DNA of 8,058 nt from JADJLQ01 sp964396995. GTDB lineage: Bacteria; Bacteroidota; Bacteroidia; Chitinophagales; Saprospiraceae. This document shows, piece after piece, positions 1-7,746 of the stretch; within the stretch, counting starts at the first letter, position 1, and the number at the start of each line of letters is the position of its first letter. Made by a program: the position numbers and the translations under genes. A model generated the notes under the pieces. It ran no database searches, was not told where the DNA came from, and was given only the letters and a program-made list of their open reading frames with translations. Location of the stretch: positions 1-8,058 of the forward strand of contig CAYNIG010000222.1 in the NCBI GenBank assembly GCA_964396995.1, written 5' to 3'.

Positions 1-1
1 T

Positions 2-1054
2 GTAACATCTAAAGAGATAGGGGGAGAATTCAGATTATTAAATCGTAGAATTACATTGGATGTGACCGCTTATGATCAGCAATCAAAAGGCCAGGTAATT
101 ACAGTGAAAGTGCCTAACTCTACCGGGTTCCCTAACCTGTTAATAAATGTTGGTGAATCTAAAAACTGGGGATATGAAGGAGATTTAAAATTATCTATAC
201 TTCAAAGTTCAAAATTGAAATGGGATGTGGGTATCCGATATTCATATAATGACAACAAAGTGGTGGATCTTTTCCCGGGAGTTACCAGTTTCCAATTAGC
301 TGATGGATTTAGCTATGCTAACACCAATGTAATAAAAGGTGAACGATTTCCTATGCTAAGAACAGATGGCTATACTTATGCTCCTGATGGATCTGGCAGA
401 AGATTAGTAAATTCCGCTTCAGGTTATCCGATTAGAAATACAGCTTTATTAGACAGAGGGGGTGTACTTCCCAGACACATCGCAGGTGCTGGATCTAAGC
501 TTGAAATTGGAGATATAGCATTTTCATTCAATTTTGAGTATAGAGGTGGTAATGTCTTTTTTAGTGATTTAGGCAGACAAATGACCTTTACAGGTTCAGG
601 AGGATGGACAGAAAACAGGGATCCTCATATATTCCCCAATTCTGCTATTCTTGGTGCTGACGGCAAAACAGTAAGTGAAAATAATGTTCAGGTTAGAGAA
701 CCGGAATATGGTTTGTGGGTAGACAATTACCGCTTGATTTCAGAAAATTTTGTGGCTCCGGGATGGTTTATCAAATTAAGAGATATCAGCTTAGCGTGGA
801 ATTTACCTCAAGGATTATTAGGTAAAACTAAGTTTATATCAGGAGCGTCGATCTCATTATATGGCAGAAATCTGCTTACTATAGTGGATAAATTAAATTA
901 TTATACTGATCCTGAATTTAGCCGTGTTACCAATGGTGGTGATTTATTTTCATTGTTAAATGGAACCGGATTAGGAAATGGGGTAGGTATAAACAGTACT
1001 GGTCAGACTCCTCCGGTAAGACAATATGGTGTAAGTATAAATGTTGGTTTTTAA
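2..1054 (+). CDS. SusC/RagA-family TonB-linked outer membrane transporter, C-terminal part (5' truncated by window edge)
   Basis: This is the last 350 residues of a SusC-type TonB-dependent barrel, which would import a substrate captured by its SusD partner across the outer membrane. The frame is open from base 2. A TTG at 56 is not a start, because the codons before it already read as a barrel strand (EFRLLNRRITLDVTAYDQQ), a usual SusC pattern. The end is typical of the family: FIKLRDISLAWNLP, then a strand with YGRNLLTI, a YTDPEFSRV segment matching the family's G-x-DPE stretch, and PPVRQYGVSINVGF with a terminal phenylalanine, as expected of a BAM-inserted barrel. Family members are usually about 1000 aa, so roughly two thirds, including signal peptide, plug and TonB box, lies to the left. 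The partner lipoprotein gene starts 36 nt downstream. Family assignment is firm; the substrate is unknown. Confidence 0.93.
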   Translation, partial: VTSKEIGGEFRLLNRRITLDVTAYDQQSKGQVITVKVPNSTGFPNLLINVGESKNWGYEGDLKLSILQSSKLKWDVGIRYSYNDNKVVDLFPGVTSFQLADGFSYANTNVIKGERFPMLRTDGYTYAPDGSGRRLVNSASGYPIRNTALLDRGGVLPRHIAGAGSKLEIGDIAFSFNFEYRGGNVFFSDLGRQMTFTGSGGWTENRDPHIFPNSAILGADGKTVSENNVQVREPEYGLWVDNYRLISENFVAPGWFIKLRDISLAWNLPQGLLGKTKFISGASISLYGRNLLTIVDKLNYYTDPEFSRVTNGGDLFSLLNGTGLGNGVGINSTGQTPPVRQYGVSINVGF

Positions 1055-1090
1055 TCTGACTTATTATTGTAATTATAAAAAATATAAAAG

Positions 1091-2620
1091 ATGAAAAAGA
1101 TATTAAATTTTAATATATTCTGCCTGATCCTTTTACTAACTAGTTGTACCGAAGATTTTTTGGATATAAACACCAATCCCAATAGCTTACCTTCGGCCAC
1201 TCCTTCATTTGTATTTACCAATGCAGTGAATACCACATCAGCTAATATGGTTGGTATTAATGAGACCGGTTCCTACTGGTCTGGTCAATGGACCCAATCT
1301 AATTCATACATTCTTTCACCTGAAACTTTTAATTATCAGTTTACTGATGGAAATTTCAATTTTTGGGATGGTTTTTATAATAATTTGGAAGACTATGAAT
1401 ATGTAATCCAAAATGCTGCATCCAGCGGCCAAAAATTTCTAAGTGGTCCTTCTAAAATAATGAAAGCATATGTATTTCATACCTTAGTAGACCTTTATGG
1501 AGATGTACCGTACAGCGAAGCTTTAAAAGGGGTTGAGGCATTGGCTCCAAAATTAGATAACCAAAAGACGGTATATGAAAACCTTATTACTTTATTAGAT
1601 GAAGCAATTTCCGAAACAAAAGCAAATCCTTTTGAAAGTGCATTTGCTTCTTCGGACATAGTATTTAAAGGTAACAACTCAAAATGGGTTAAATTTGCTA
1701 ATTCTTTAAAATTAAGACTTTTAAATCACCAGTCTCGTGTAAGTGGTCGGGAAGCCTATTTAACCACCGAATTAAATAAAATTAATACAGAAGGTTCTGG
1801 GTTTATAACCGGTGAAGATGTTGGAATAGGAGGTTCTTCATTTTTTGTAGCCACCGCAGGTAAATTGAATCCTGTTTATGACAGATGGGGTTATGATGCC
1901 AATGGGGCGGTTAGAGCTTTGGCAAGGTATCCAAGGCCGACGAAATTTTTATTTGATCAACTCATCGCTGCCGATGATACTCTTCGATTGAAAAGATTGG
2001 CATACGCAAAGGGTGGGGAAAATGGAAATACGCCGGGCAAAAGTGCTGTTGCTGAAAATATATCAAATTATGTAGGTGTTCCGTTTGGCGTGGCTTCTGG
2101 ATATACAGCCCCGTCTTCTTCATATATTGGACCCTCATTGATCGTTAAAGGGGAGTTTAATCGCCCATTTATTATTATGACAGCCGGTGAGATACAGTTT
2201 AATCTTGCTGAATTAAAGCAAAGAATACCAGGTATCGCTCAATCGGGAACAGCACAATCTTATTATGAAGAAGGAGTAAAACAATCTTTCAGATCTCTTG
2301 GGGTAGCATCAGCTTCTGCCGCTGCAACTGCTTTACTTACAAGTGGTAAGGATCTTAGTGATTGGACAGCCTCCACAGATAAACTTAAGGCTATCGCCCA
2401 ACAAAAATGGATAGCTTTGGCCAATTTCAGTGGTTTAGAAGCTTGGACTGAATATAGAAAAAACAATTTCCCAGTGACTCCACAATCACCTGGGGTTAGT
2501 GGAAATCAGAGACCTGTTCGTTTATTTTATCCTAATACAGAATCAGGATCTAATTCAAATATTGCTTCAGCTGGCACCATAAATGTATTCTCTACCAGAC
2601 TTTTCTGGGATATAGATTAA
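1091..2620 (+). CDS. SusD-like_2 family surface lipoprotein (partner of the upstream SusC)
   Basis: A 509-aa lipoprotein that would sit on the cell surface as the substrate-capturing lid of the upstream SusC barrel. The start at 1091 gives a short basic and hydrophobic signal ending in a lipobox, Leu-Thr-Ser-Cys (C19), followed by acidic residues (TED), in line with Bacteroidota surface-export signals. The mature protein opens with DFLDINTNPNS. It continues with a Trp-rich segment (YWSGQWTQSNSY, near 62-73) and a helix reading KIMKAYVFHTLVDLYGDVPYSEAL (122-145). The C-terminus has GLEAWTEYRKNNFP (448-461), RLFYPNTE (478-485) and a final FWDID. These are marks of the SusD-like_2 group (Pfam PF12771, from memory) rather than of classical SusD_RagB. 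Length is normal and no frame break is seen. An A-rich AATATAAAAG precedes the start. A strong terminator follows by about 25 nt, so this is the last gene of its operon. Ligand unknown. Confidence 0.92.
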   Translation: MKKILNFNIFCLILLLTSCTEDFLDINTNPNSLPSATPSFVFTNAVNTTSANMVGINETGSYWSGQWTQSNSYILSPETFNYQFTDGNFNFWDGFYNNLEDYEYVIQNAASSGQKFLSGPSKIMKAYVFHTLVDLYGDVPYSEALKGVEALAPKLDNQKTVYENLITLLDEAISETKANPFESAFASSDIVFKGNNSKWVKFANSLKLRLLNHQSRVSGREAYLTTELNKINTEGSGFITGEDVGIGGSSFFVATAGKLNPVYDRWGYDANGAVRALARYPRPTKFLFDQLIAADDTLRLKRLAYAKGGENGNTPGKSAVAENISNYVGVPFGVASGYTAPSSSYIGPSLIVKGEFNRPFIIMTAGEIQFNLAELKQRIPGIAQSGTAQSYYEEGVKQSFRSLGVASASAAATALLTSGKDLSDWTASTDKLKAIAQQKWIALANFSGLEAWTEYRKNNFPVTPQSPGVSGNQRPVRLFYPNTESGSNSNIASAGTINVFSTRLFWDID

Positions 2621-2644
2621 TAGTTTTAAATCTAATTCTTCTAT

Positions 2645-2680
2645 AAAAGCCTGACCATTTGACCAATGGTCAGGCTTTTG
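2645..2680 (+). terminator. Intrinsic terminator after the first susC-susD pair
   Basis: A perfect 15-bp inverted repeat: arm 2645-2659 (AAAAGCCTGACCATT), a 5-nt loop 2660-2664 and arm 2665-2679 (AATGGTCAGGCTTTT). The right arm ends in four Ts, followed by G and four more Ts. It starts 25 nt after the susD stop codon. The arms are flanked by As on the left and Ts on the right, so it could also work on the opposite strand, although no gene comes from that direction here. Confidence 0.9.
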
Positions 2681-2732
2681 TTTTGGAAGAAAACGCAAAT
2701 TTTAAATAATTTCGAATTAATCCTATTTTTTG

Positions 2733-2748
2733 ATTCCTGGTCAGGAAT
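2733..2748. repeat. 16-nt palindrome, possible operator
   Basis: ATTCCTG, a 2-nt centre GT, and CAGGAAT: perfect 7-base arms. The tiny centre suits a dimeric DNA-binding site better than an RNA hairpin. It lies about 290 nt upstream of the second susC. Its TGGTCAGG (2738-2745) is the reverse complement of the CCTGACCA in the preceding terminator arm. No regulator is encoded nearby to connect it to, and function is not shown. Confidence 0.4.
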
Positions 2749-2838
2749 ATATGCCCGGGATTTTAGGGTAAAAGACCTACCTTATGTCTTCGTTTTGAAT
2801 TCTGTAAAGACTTCATAATAAGCGAGTTATTAATCAAT

Positions 2839-2885
2839 GTCAAGGGTAAAGAATAAAATTATTCTTGACTCCCAGTCAACAAGAA
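2839..2885. repeat. Two overlapping inverted repeats
   Basis: The first repeat pairs AAGAATAA (2849-2856) with TTATTCTT (2859-2866) around a 2-nt centre, with an outer GTC/GAC extension (2839-2841 and 2867-2869) if 2842-2848 bulge out. The second pairs TTCTTGACT (2862-2870) with AGTCA and AAGAA (2874-2878, 2881-2885), with a 2-nt AC bulge and a CCC loop. They share bases 2862-2869, so both cannot form at once. They may be operator sites or alternative structures. No function is shown. Confidence 0.4.
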
Positions 2886-2892
2886 AGGTTTG
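2865..2892 (+). promoter_or_regulatory. Candidate promoter for the second susC-susD unit (weak)
   Basis: TTG at 2865-2867 is followed after 17 nt by AAGGTTTG at 2885-2892. This fits five of the six fixed positions of the Bacteroidota housekeeping -7 element TAnnTTTG, with the TTG taking the -33 role. The -33 falls inside the inverted repeat at 2862-2885. A second, equally imperfect pairing exists (TTG 2890-2892, 17 nt, GAATTTTG 2910-2917). Such partial matches are common in AT-rich DNA, so this is only a suggestion. It would imply a leader of roughly 110-140 nt. Confidence 0.2.
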
Positions 2893-2971
2893 GAATTCGT
2901 TATTAGTTTGAATTTTGTCTTACTTTTAACCCTTAAACTGAATCCTGATCATACCGGGACATTTTTGAAAA

Positions 2972-3010
2972 ACAAAACTGTCGCTAAGTGAAAGGTTTAC
3001 TCAGTTTTGT
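2972..3010 (+). repeat. Inverted repeat / possible leader stem-loop ahead of the second susC
   Basis: ACAAAACTG (2972-2980) and CAGTTTTGT (3002-3010) are perfect 9-bp complements around a 21-nt loop. Inside the loop, AGT and AAA on the left can pair with TTTACT (2996-3001) after a 6-nt bulge and a 1-nt bulge, which would continue the same stem. It ends 27 nt before the start codon, with no T-run after it, so it does not look like a terminator. It may be a leader structure or a protein-binding site. No known riboswitch class is recognised. Confidence 0.45.
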
Positions 3011-3021
3011 CAATTTGAAAT

Positions 3022-3052
3022 TTTAATTTAGTGTAATATGAAAAGACTCATT
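3022..3052 (+). repeat. 31-nt direct repeat, copy 1, across the start of the second susC
   Basis: These 31 bases are identical to 7909-7939. The repeat covers 16 nt of leader (TTTAATTTAGTGTAAT), the ATG, and the next four codons (AAAAGACTCATT). Identity stops after codon 5 of each gene. Upstream the two leaders remain similar but gapped, each with a CAA(A/T)TTGAAA block. See the matching copy and the finding on this repeat. Confidence 0.85.
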
Positions 3053-6000
3053 ACTATCAGTTTAATGCTGCTTGCCGTATTTATGGCAAGAACTACGTTT
3101 GCTCAGAAAGTGAGCGGCACCGTTTCCTCTGCTTCAGATGGCCAGCATCTGATTGGGGTAAACGTACAAGTGAAAGGTACTTCTGTCGGTACCGTTACCG
3201 ATGAAGAAGGAAAATACACCATAGATGCGGATGGCAAAAGCGTATTGATTTTTAGCTATTTGGGCTTCAGTACTATTGAACAAGCCGTAAATGGAAGATC
3301 AACTGTTGATGTCAACCTCAGCGACGATGTTAAAACGATTGACGAAGTGATCGTAACTGGATATGGATCACAGATCAAAAGAGATCTTACCGGCAATATT
3401 GCCAGGATTAAAGCCAGTGACATTCAAAATGTTCCGGTAAACAGTGTGGAATCATTATTGCAAGGCCGGGCAGCGGGAGTGCAGGTCAATGCAGGTACCG
3501 GCAAATTGGGTCAGGCAATGCAAATCAGGGTCAGAGGCAACTCATCAGTGTCTGCTTCAAACGAGCCCCTTTATGTAGTGGATGGTATCCCGGTAACTAC
3601 AGCCAATCTGACCAATACGGTTGGGGGATCTACCAACGGTTTAGTGGATATTAATCAATTGGATATTGAGTCAATTGAAATTTTGAAAGATGCATCCGCC
3701 GCCTCTATTTATGGCTCCCGTGCTTCCAATGGGGTAGTTCTCATTACCACTAAAAAAGGTAAAGAAGGCCGTACTAATGTAAATGTGGGTGTCCAGTATG
3801 GATCCAGTAAGCCTACCAGGACCGTAGATTTTCTGAATTCAGCACAATATATAGATTATTATAAAAAGGCAGCAGCCAATTCGGATCGAATAGACAAATA
3901 CGATCCTGCTGATCCGGATTCCTGGTCCACCTATTTAAATGACGGTATTCTTGGTTTCTACAGCTTGGGTACGTATGGAACTCCTAACCAGGCCGATACA
4001 AAATGGGACGAATTGGCATTTCAGGATGCACCTACCAAACAGATCGATTTGAGTTTTGATGGTGGAAATTCAAAAACTAAATTTTTTGCCTCCGGTCAGC
4101 TTCTTGATCAGGATGGAATCATGGTAGGCAATCATCTTAAAAGAATTACAGGAAGAATAAATCTGGATCACGAAGTAAGTAAGAGACTAAACATAGGTCT
4201 CAATATGGGCCTCACCAAAACTATAAATGAAAGGTTAAGTGGGGACCGCCAATTTGATAATCCTCTGCAAATAGTCGCTCTGACTCCGTTATCTCCTTTA
4301 AATGATCCAAGCACAGGTTTGTTGATCGGATCATTGCCTGGTGACATCAATGTACCGGTTTATTACAATCCCCTGTTAAACATAGGAAATCAATACAATA
4401 ACACTTATAATCATAGAAATTTATCTAATGCATATGGAGTGATTAAATTATTACCCGGGCTTTCATTCCGGTCAGAATTGGGATTGGATCTGACCAATCA
4501 AAACGAAGAATCCTATAGCAATAGCTTCACTCAGAGAAATACGGGATTCCCATTGGGCACAGGTTCAAACTATTTTACCAGAGTTGAAAATATAAATACC
4601 AATAATTTCTTTACCTATGATAAACTCATCGGAAGTGTACATAATCTGAATGTTACTGCCGGTATGTCTTATCAGCAATCCAAGCAGAACTTTAGTTTTG
4701 TTACCGGTACTGATTATCCATCCGATGCCTACAAAAAAATAGCATCCGCTGCAAAAATCACGGCCGGGTCATCTACAGAGACGAATTTTAGTTTCTTATC
4801 TTATTTTGCAAGGGCTAATTACAAACTTTCCAATAAATATTTATTAGGCTTAAGTGCCCGTATAGACGGCTCCTCCAGGTTTGGTGCCGACAGCAGATAT
4901 GGATTTTTCCCTGCGGTTTCAGCCGGCTGGGTGGTTTCTGAGGAAAAGTTTTTACAAAAGCAGTCTTTAATTAGTTTTTTAAAATTAAGAGGAAGTTATG
5001 GAGTAACAGGTAATTCTGAAATAGGCAATTTCCCACAGTTAGGTTTGTTTCAGGGAGATGCCGGATATGCTGCCCTTCCGGGCCAAAGACCTACTCAATT
5101 AGGAAATCCTGACCTAAAATGGGAAACTACCAACCAAATGGATCTGGGTATAGACTTTGGATTATTTAATGACCGCATTAATGGTGAGATAGATATTTAT
5201 CAAAAGAAAACAGATGGCTTACTCCTTAATGTAAATGTACCTGCTACCACTGGATTTTCAACCATTACCAAAAATGTTGGCAAACTGGAAAACAAAGGAT
5301 TTGAATTGTCTTTAAATGGAACAGTAATCAACGGGTCTTCATTTAAATGGAATATGGGCGTGACCCTTGGAATTAATGAAAACAAGATCACTGATTTGCA
5401 AGGCCAGATCATTGAAGGTGGTTTAAATAGCATGAGCCGTGCCATGGAAGGTCAACCCCTGAGTACATTCTTTACTGTGGAATACGCGGGTGTGGATCCT
5501 GCCAATGGAAATGCACTGTGGTATAAAAATGCTAAGAATACAGATGGTACCATTGACCGAAGTACTACCAGCAGCTATACTCAGGCTCAGAGAGTAGTCG
5601 TGGGTAATGCATTGCCCAAATGGATTGGTGGCCTTACCAGCAATATCAGTTTTAAAGGCCTGGAGTTTTCAATGCTTTGGAACACCGTTCAGGGCAATCT
5701 GATCAATTTTTATGGTGCCGGTAGATTTAGTTCTGCAAATGGAAGATTTGAAGACAACCAGACCGTAGATCAGTTGAATAGCTGGACACCTGAAAACCCC
5801 AATACCAATATTCCGGAAGCCAGGTTTTACAAAAACAACGGGGCACAGCCTTCTAATAGATTTATCCAGGACGGTTCCTTCGTGCGTCTAAGGAATGCTA
5901 CTTTATCGTATAACCTACCTGCCTCCGTTTTGAGAGCGGTGAAAATACAGGGGGTGAGGGTATTTGTAACGGGTTTAAATCTATTGACTTTTACTGACTA

Positions 6001-6121
6001 TACCGGATGGGACCCGGAAGTAAACTCTGATGATATTGTTACCAATATTGCCCAGGGTTACGATTTTTATTCACCTCCGTTGCCCAAAACCATTATGGGT
6101 GGTATAAACTTTAGATTTTAA
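3038..6121 (+). CDS. SusC/RagA-family TonB-linked outer membrane transporter (complete)
   Basis: A complete 1027-aa TonB-dependent transporter, normal in length for SusC. It would import the substrate captured by the SusD encoded 18 nt downstream, using TonB-ExbBD energy. The start at 3038 gives a signal peptide with likely cleavage at FA-QK (residues 22/23). A carboxypeptidase-regulatory-like domain follows directly (about 24-98, with SDGQHLIGVNVQVKGTSVGT). Next come the TonB-box region DEVIVTGYG (102-110) and the plug (about 115-240), with LQGRAAGVQV, IRVRGNSS, PLYVVDGIPV and the SusC signature ESIEILKDASAASIYGSRAS (211-230) running into NGVVLITTKKG. The rest is the beta-barrel, ending in FVRLRNATLSYNLP, GWDPEVN and GGINFRF with a terminal Phe. 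There is no STN domain between signal peptide and regulatory-like domain, so it is not of the type that signals to an anti-sigma factor. No frame break is seen. Substrate unknown. Confidence 0.96.
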   Translation: MKRLITISLMLLAVFMARTTFAQKVSGTVSSASDGQHLIGVNVQVKGTSVGTVTDEEGKYTIDADGKSVLIFSYLGFSTIEQAVNGRSTVDVNLSDDVKTIDEVIVTGYGSQIKRDLTGNIARIKASDIQNVPVNSVESLLQGRAAGVQVNAGTGKLGQAMQIRVRGNSSVSASNEPLYVVDGIPVTTANLTNTVGGSTNGLVDINQLDIESIEILKDASAASIYGSRASNGVVLITTKKGKEGRTNVNVGVQYGSSKPTRTVDFLNSAQYIDYYKKAAANSDRIDKYDPADPDSWSTYLNDGILGFYSLGTYGTPNQADTKWDELAFQDAPTKQIDLSFDGGNSKTKFFASGQLLDQDGIMVGNHLKRITGRINLDHEVSKRLNIGLNMGLTKTINERLSGDRQFDNPLQIVALTPLSPLNDPSTGLLIGSLPGDINVPVYYNPLLNIGNQYNNTYNHRNLSNAYGVIKLLPGLSFRSELGLDLTNQNEESYSNSFTQRNTGFPLGTGSNYFTRVENINTNNFFTYDKLIGSVHNLNVTAGMSYQQSKQNFSFVTGTDYPSDAYKKIASAAKITAGSSTETNFSFLSYFARANYKLSNKYLLGLSARIDGSSRFGADSRYGFFPAVSAGWVVSEEKFLQKQSLISFLKLRGSYGVTGNSEIGNFPQLGLFQGDAGYAALPGQRPTQLGNPDLKWETTNQMDLGIDFGLFNDRINGEIDIYQKKTDGLLLNVNVPATTGFSTITKNVGKLENKGFELSLNGTVINGSSFKWNMGVTLGINENKITDLQGQIIEGGLNSMSRAMEGQPLSTFFTVEYAGVDPANGNALWYKNAKNTDGTIDRSTTSSYTQAQRVVVGNALPKWIGGLTSNISFKGLEFSMLWNTVQGNLINFYGAGRFSSANGRFEDNQTVDQLNSWTPENPNTNIPEARFYKNNGAQPSNRFIQDGSFVRLRNATLSYNLPASVLRAVKIQGVRVFVTGLNLLTFTDYTGWDPEVNSDDIVTNIAQGYDFYSPPLPKTIMGGINFRF

Positions 6122-6139
6122 TTTTTAAAACACAGAAAA

Positions 6140-7483
6140 ATGAAAAAACTAATATATATAATTTTAGTGCTTGGCCTGGCAGCATGTGATAAAGAGTTGA
6201 ATATAAAACCAACTCAGTCCATTGATGAAGTAAACGCATTAGCTACTGCCCAGGATGTAAAAGTGACTCTTATCGGAGCTTATGATGGATTTACCGATAA
6301 TGATGTAATGGGTGGTGGTTTTGCTTATACCGGTGAGTTATTAGCAGATGAAAGAGAAGTCATTTTTGGAGGTACGTTTACTACTCTCGATGAGATGTGG
6401 AATAAATCATTGACAGCAGGTAATACCCAGATCCTGGCCACATGGAGAGATGCCTACATTGCCATCAACAGGGCAAATAATGTTCTTTCAGCATTAGACA
6501 AATTAACTGCCACTGATAAAAACCAGGTAGAAGGTGAAGCAAGATTTATACGTGGTTCAGTTTATTTTGGATTGGTCGGTCTGTTTGGAAAAGCATGGGG
6601 TGATGGTGATAACAATACTAATCTTGCTGTACCTGTAGTTACGGCTCCCACACGTGCCGTTACCGACCAGGATAATCGACCACGGGCAAGCGTTGCAGCG
6701 GTGTATACTCAGATCATTGAAGATTTGACCAAAGCACAGTCTTTATTACCTGATGCTGCTGAAAATAAATCTTTTGCTACCAGAGATGCAGCTACTGCTT
6801 TATTGGCCAGAATTTACCTGATACAGGGAAATTTTGCTGCCGCACGGGAGGCTGCAAATAAGGTAATTAATTCAGGTCACCAGGAGCTCTCTGCCACTTT
6901 TGAAGAAATTTTTGATGATCAGTCCGAAGGTTTTTCATCAGAAGTAATATTTGGAACTTTTATCAATGAACAGGATGGTATTAATTCCATGAATACTTAT
7001 TATGCACCGGCTGCCTTCGCCGGAAGAGGTGATATCAGGGTGCAAAACAAACACATTGCCTTGTATGATACGGATGATCCTAGAGGAAAATACTTTACTA
7101 CCGCATCTAACAGATTGTTCACTAATAAATTTAATGACCAGTTCGGTGATGTACCGGTAATTCGCCTGGCCGAAATGTATTTAATACGGGCCGAAACCAA
7201 TTTTAGATTAAATACAAATATAGGGGCACAGCCTTTGGAAGACATCAATACCATTCGTACCCGGGCTGGAGCTCAGCCATTGGCAGCAAATGCAATTACA
7301 TTAGATAAAATTATTGCCGAAAGAAAACTGGAGTTGGCGTTTGAGGGATTAGCCTTGTCTGATGTTAAAAGACTTAAAAAATCCGTTGGAACTTTACCTT
7401 TTAGCGATCCCAAACTGGTGTGTCCTATTCCCCAGAGAGAAATTGACACCAACAAATCTCTTACCCAAAACCCGGGCTATTAA
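6140..7483 (+). CDS. SusD/RagB-family surface lipoprotein (partner of the second SusC)
   Basis: A 447-aa SusD-type lipoprotein, expected to cap the upstream SusC barrel and bind its substrate at the cell surface. The start at 6140, preceded by A-rich ACACAGAAAA, gives a short signal with a lipobox Leu-Ala-Ala-Cys (C16) followed by acidic and basic residues (DKE). The N-terminal TPR-like half has the family helix EGEARFIRGSVYFGLVGLFG (131-150), matching the usual RA-x-Y-Y-F-x-L-x-x-x-F-G pattern. The C-terminal half has RLAEMYLIRAE (342-352), IRTRAGAQPL (372-381), ERKLELAFEG (394-403), CPIPQREIDTN (428-438) and the terminal QNPGY. This is the SusD_RagB / SusD-like_3 architecture, different from the SusD-like_2 protein of the first pair. 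At 447 aa it is at the short end for the family. It is co-transcribed with susC, and a terminator follows. Ligand unknown. Confidence 0.95.
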   Translation: MKKLIYIILVLGLAACDKELNIKPTQSIDEVNALATAQDVKVTLIGAYDGFTDNDVMGGGFAYTGELLADEREVIFGGTFTTLDEMWNKSLTAGNTQILATWRDAYIAINRANNVLSALDKLTATDKNQVEGEARFIRGSVYFGLVGLFGKAWGDGDNNTNLAVPVVTAPTRAVTDQDNRPRASVAAVYTQIIEDLTKAQSLLPDAAENKSFATRDAATALLARIYLIQGNFAAAREAANKVINSGHQELSATFEEIFDDQSEGFSSEVIFGTFINEQDGINSMNTYYAPAAFAGRGDIRVQNKHIALYDTDDPRGKYFTTASNRLFTNKFNDQFGDVPVIRLAEMYLIRAETNFRLNTNIGAQPLEDINTIRTRAGAQPLAANAITLDKIIAERKLELAFEGLALSDVKRLKKSVGTLPFSDPKLVCPIPQREIDTNKSLTQNPGY

Positions 7484-7544
7484 CAGCTATACACTAGCAT
7501 TCATTAGTATTGCAGTCGGGTTAATTTACATTTTTGATTAAAAT

Positions 7545-7580
7545 AAAAAGGGCTTTAGTATTTTCTAAAGCCCTTTTTTT
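7545..7580 (+). terminator. Intrinsic terminator after the second susC-susD pair
   Basis: A perfect 14-bp inverted repeat: AAAAAGGGCTTTAG (7545-7558), a 6-nt loop (7559-7564), and CTAAAGCCCTTTTT (7565-7578), with the T-run reaching 7580. It lies about 60 nt after the susD stop codon and should close the 3038-7483 operon. It separates that operon from the third susC. Confidence 0.92.
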
Positions 7581-7746
7581 ATTAAAAATAACTTAAAATT
7601 TATTAATACAATTTGTAAAAAAATTAGAATTTATTCATTTATGTTTTTAATTTATCATAATATTATTTCGTATTTTTAAAATATTCAGCTAATAATTATG
7701 AACCGATTTGTGGTTTCTATTTTTCAAGAAATAAAATTATTTTTAA

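Larger units (their letters stand above)
2621..3037. other. Gene-free region between the two SusC/SusD units
   Basis: 417 nt with no supportable gene. The longest start-to-stop frame I checked is 24 codons (2837-2911), which is not convincing. After the terminator it contains a 16-nt palindrome (2733-2748), two overlapping inverted repeats (2839-2885), a weak candidate promoter (2865-2892), a 9-bp inverted repeat with a 21-nt loop (2972-3010), an AATTT-g-AAATT palindrome (3012-3022), and the left part of a 31-nt repeat shared with the next susC leader (from 3022). It is presumably the promoter and leader region of the second pair. Confidence 0.75.

Noticed and set aside
56..58. TTG as the start codon of the first transporter fragment
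   Set aside because: The frame stays open upstream to base 2 and already encodes a typical SusC barrel strand. The gene is cut by the window edge, not started here.
2837..2911. 24-codon reading frame (MSRVKNKIILDSQSTRK...) upstream of the second susC
   Set aside because: It has the same length as the one at 7698-7772 but no sequence similarity to it. It overlaps the inverted repeats and candidate promoter, so the equal length looks like coincidence.
2621..3037. Possible tRNA, known riboswitch, CRISPR or insertion-sequence remnant in the long intergenic region
   Set aside because: No cloverleaf arms, no regularly spaced repeats, no transposase fragment or terminal inverted repeats with target duplications were seen, only isolated short palindromes.
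3038..6121. SusC as a signal-transducing receptor coupled to an ECF sigma/anti-sigma pair
   Set aside because: There is no STN domain between the signal peptide and the carboxypeptidase-regulatory-like domain, and no sigma or anti-sigma gene lies in the window.
1051..7455. Reverse-strand open frames of about 60-84 codons lying within or mostly within the transporter genes
   Set aside because: They lie antisense to well-supported Sus genes, have no family patterns and no initiation context, and are what antisense of long genes gives by chance.
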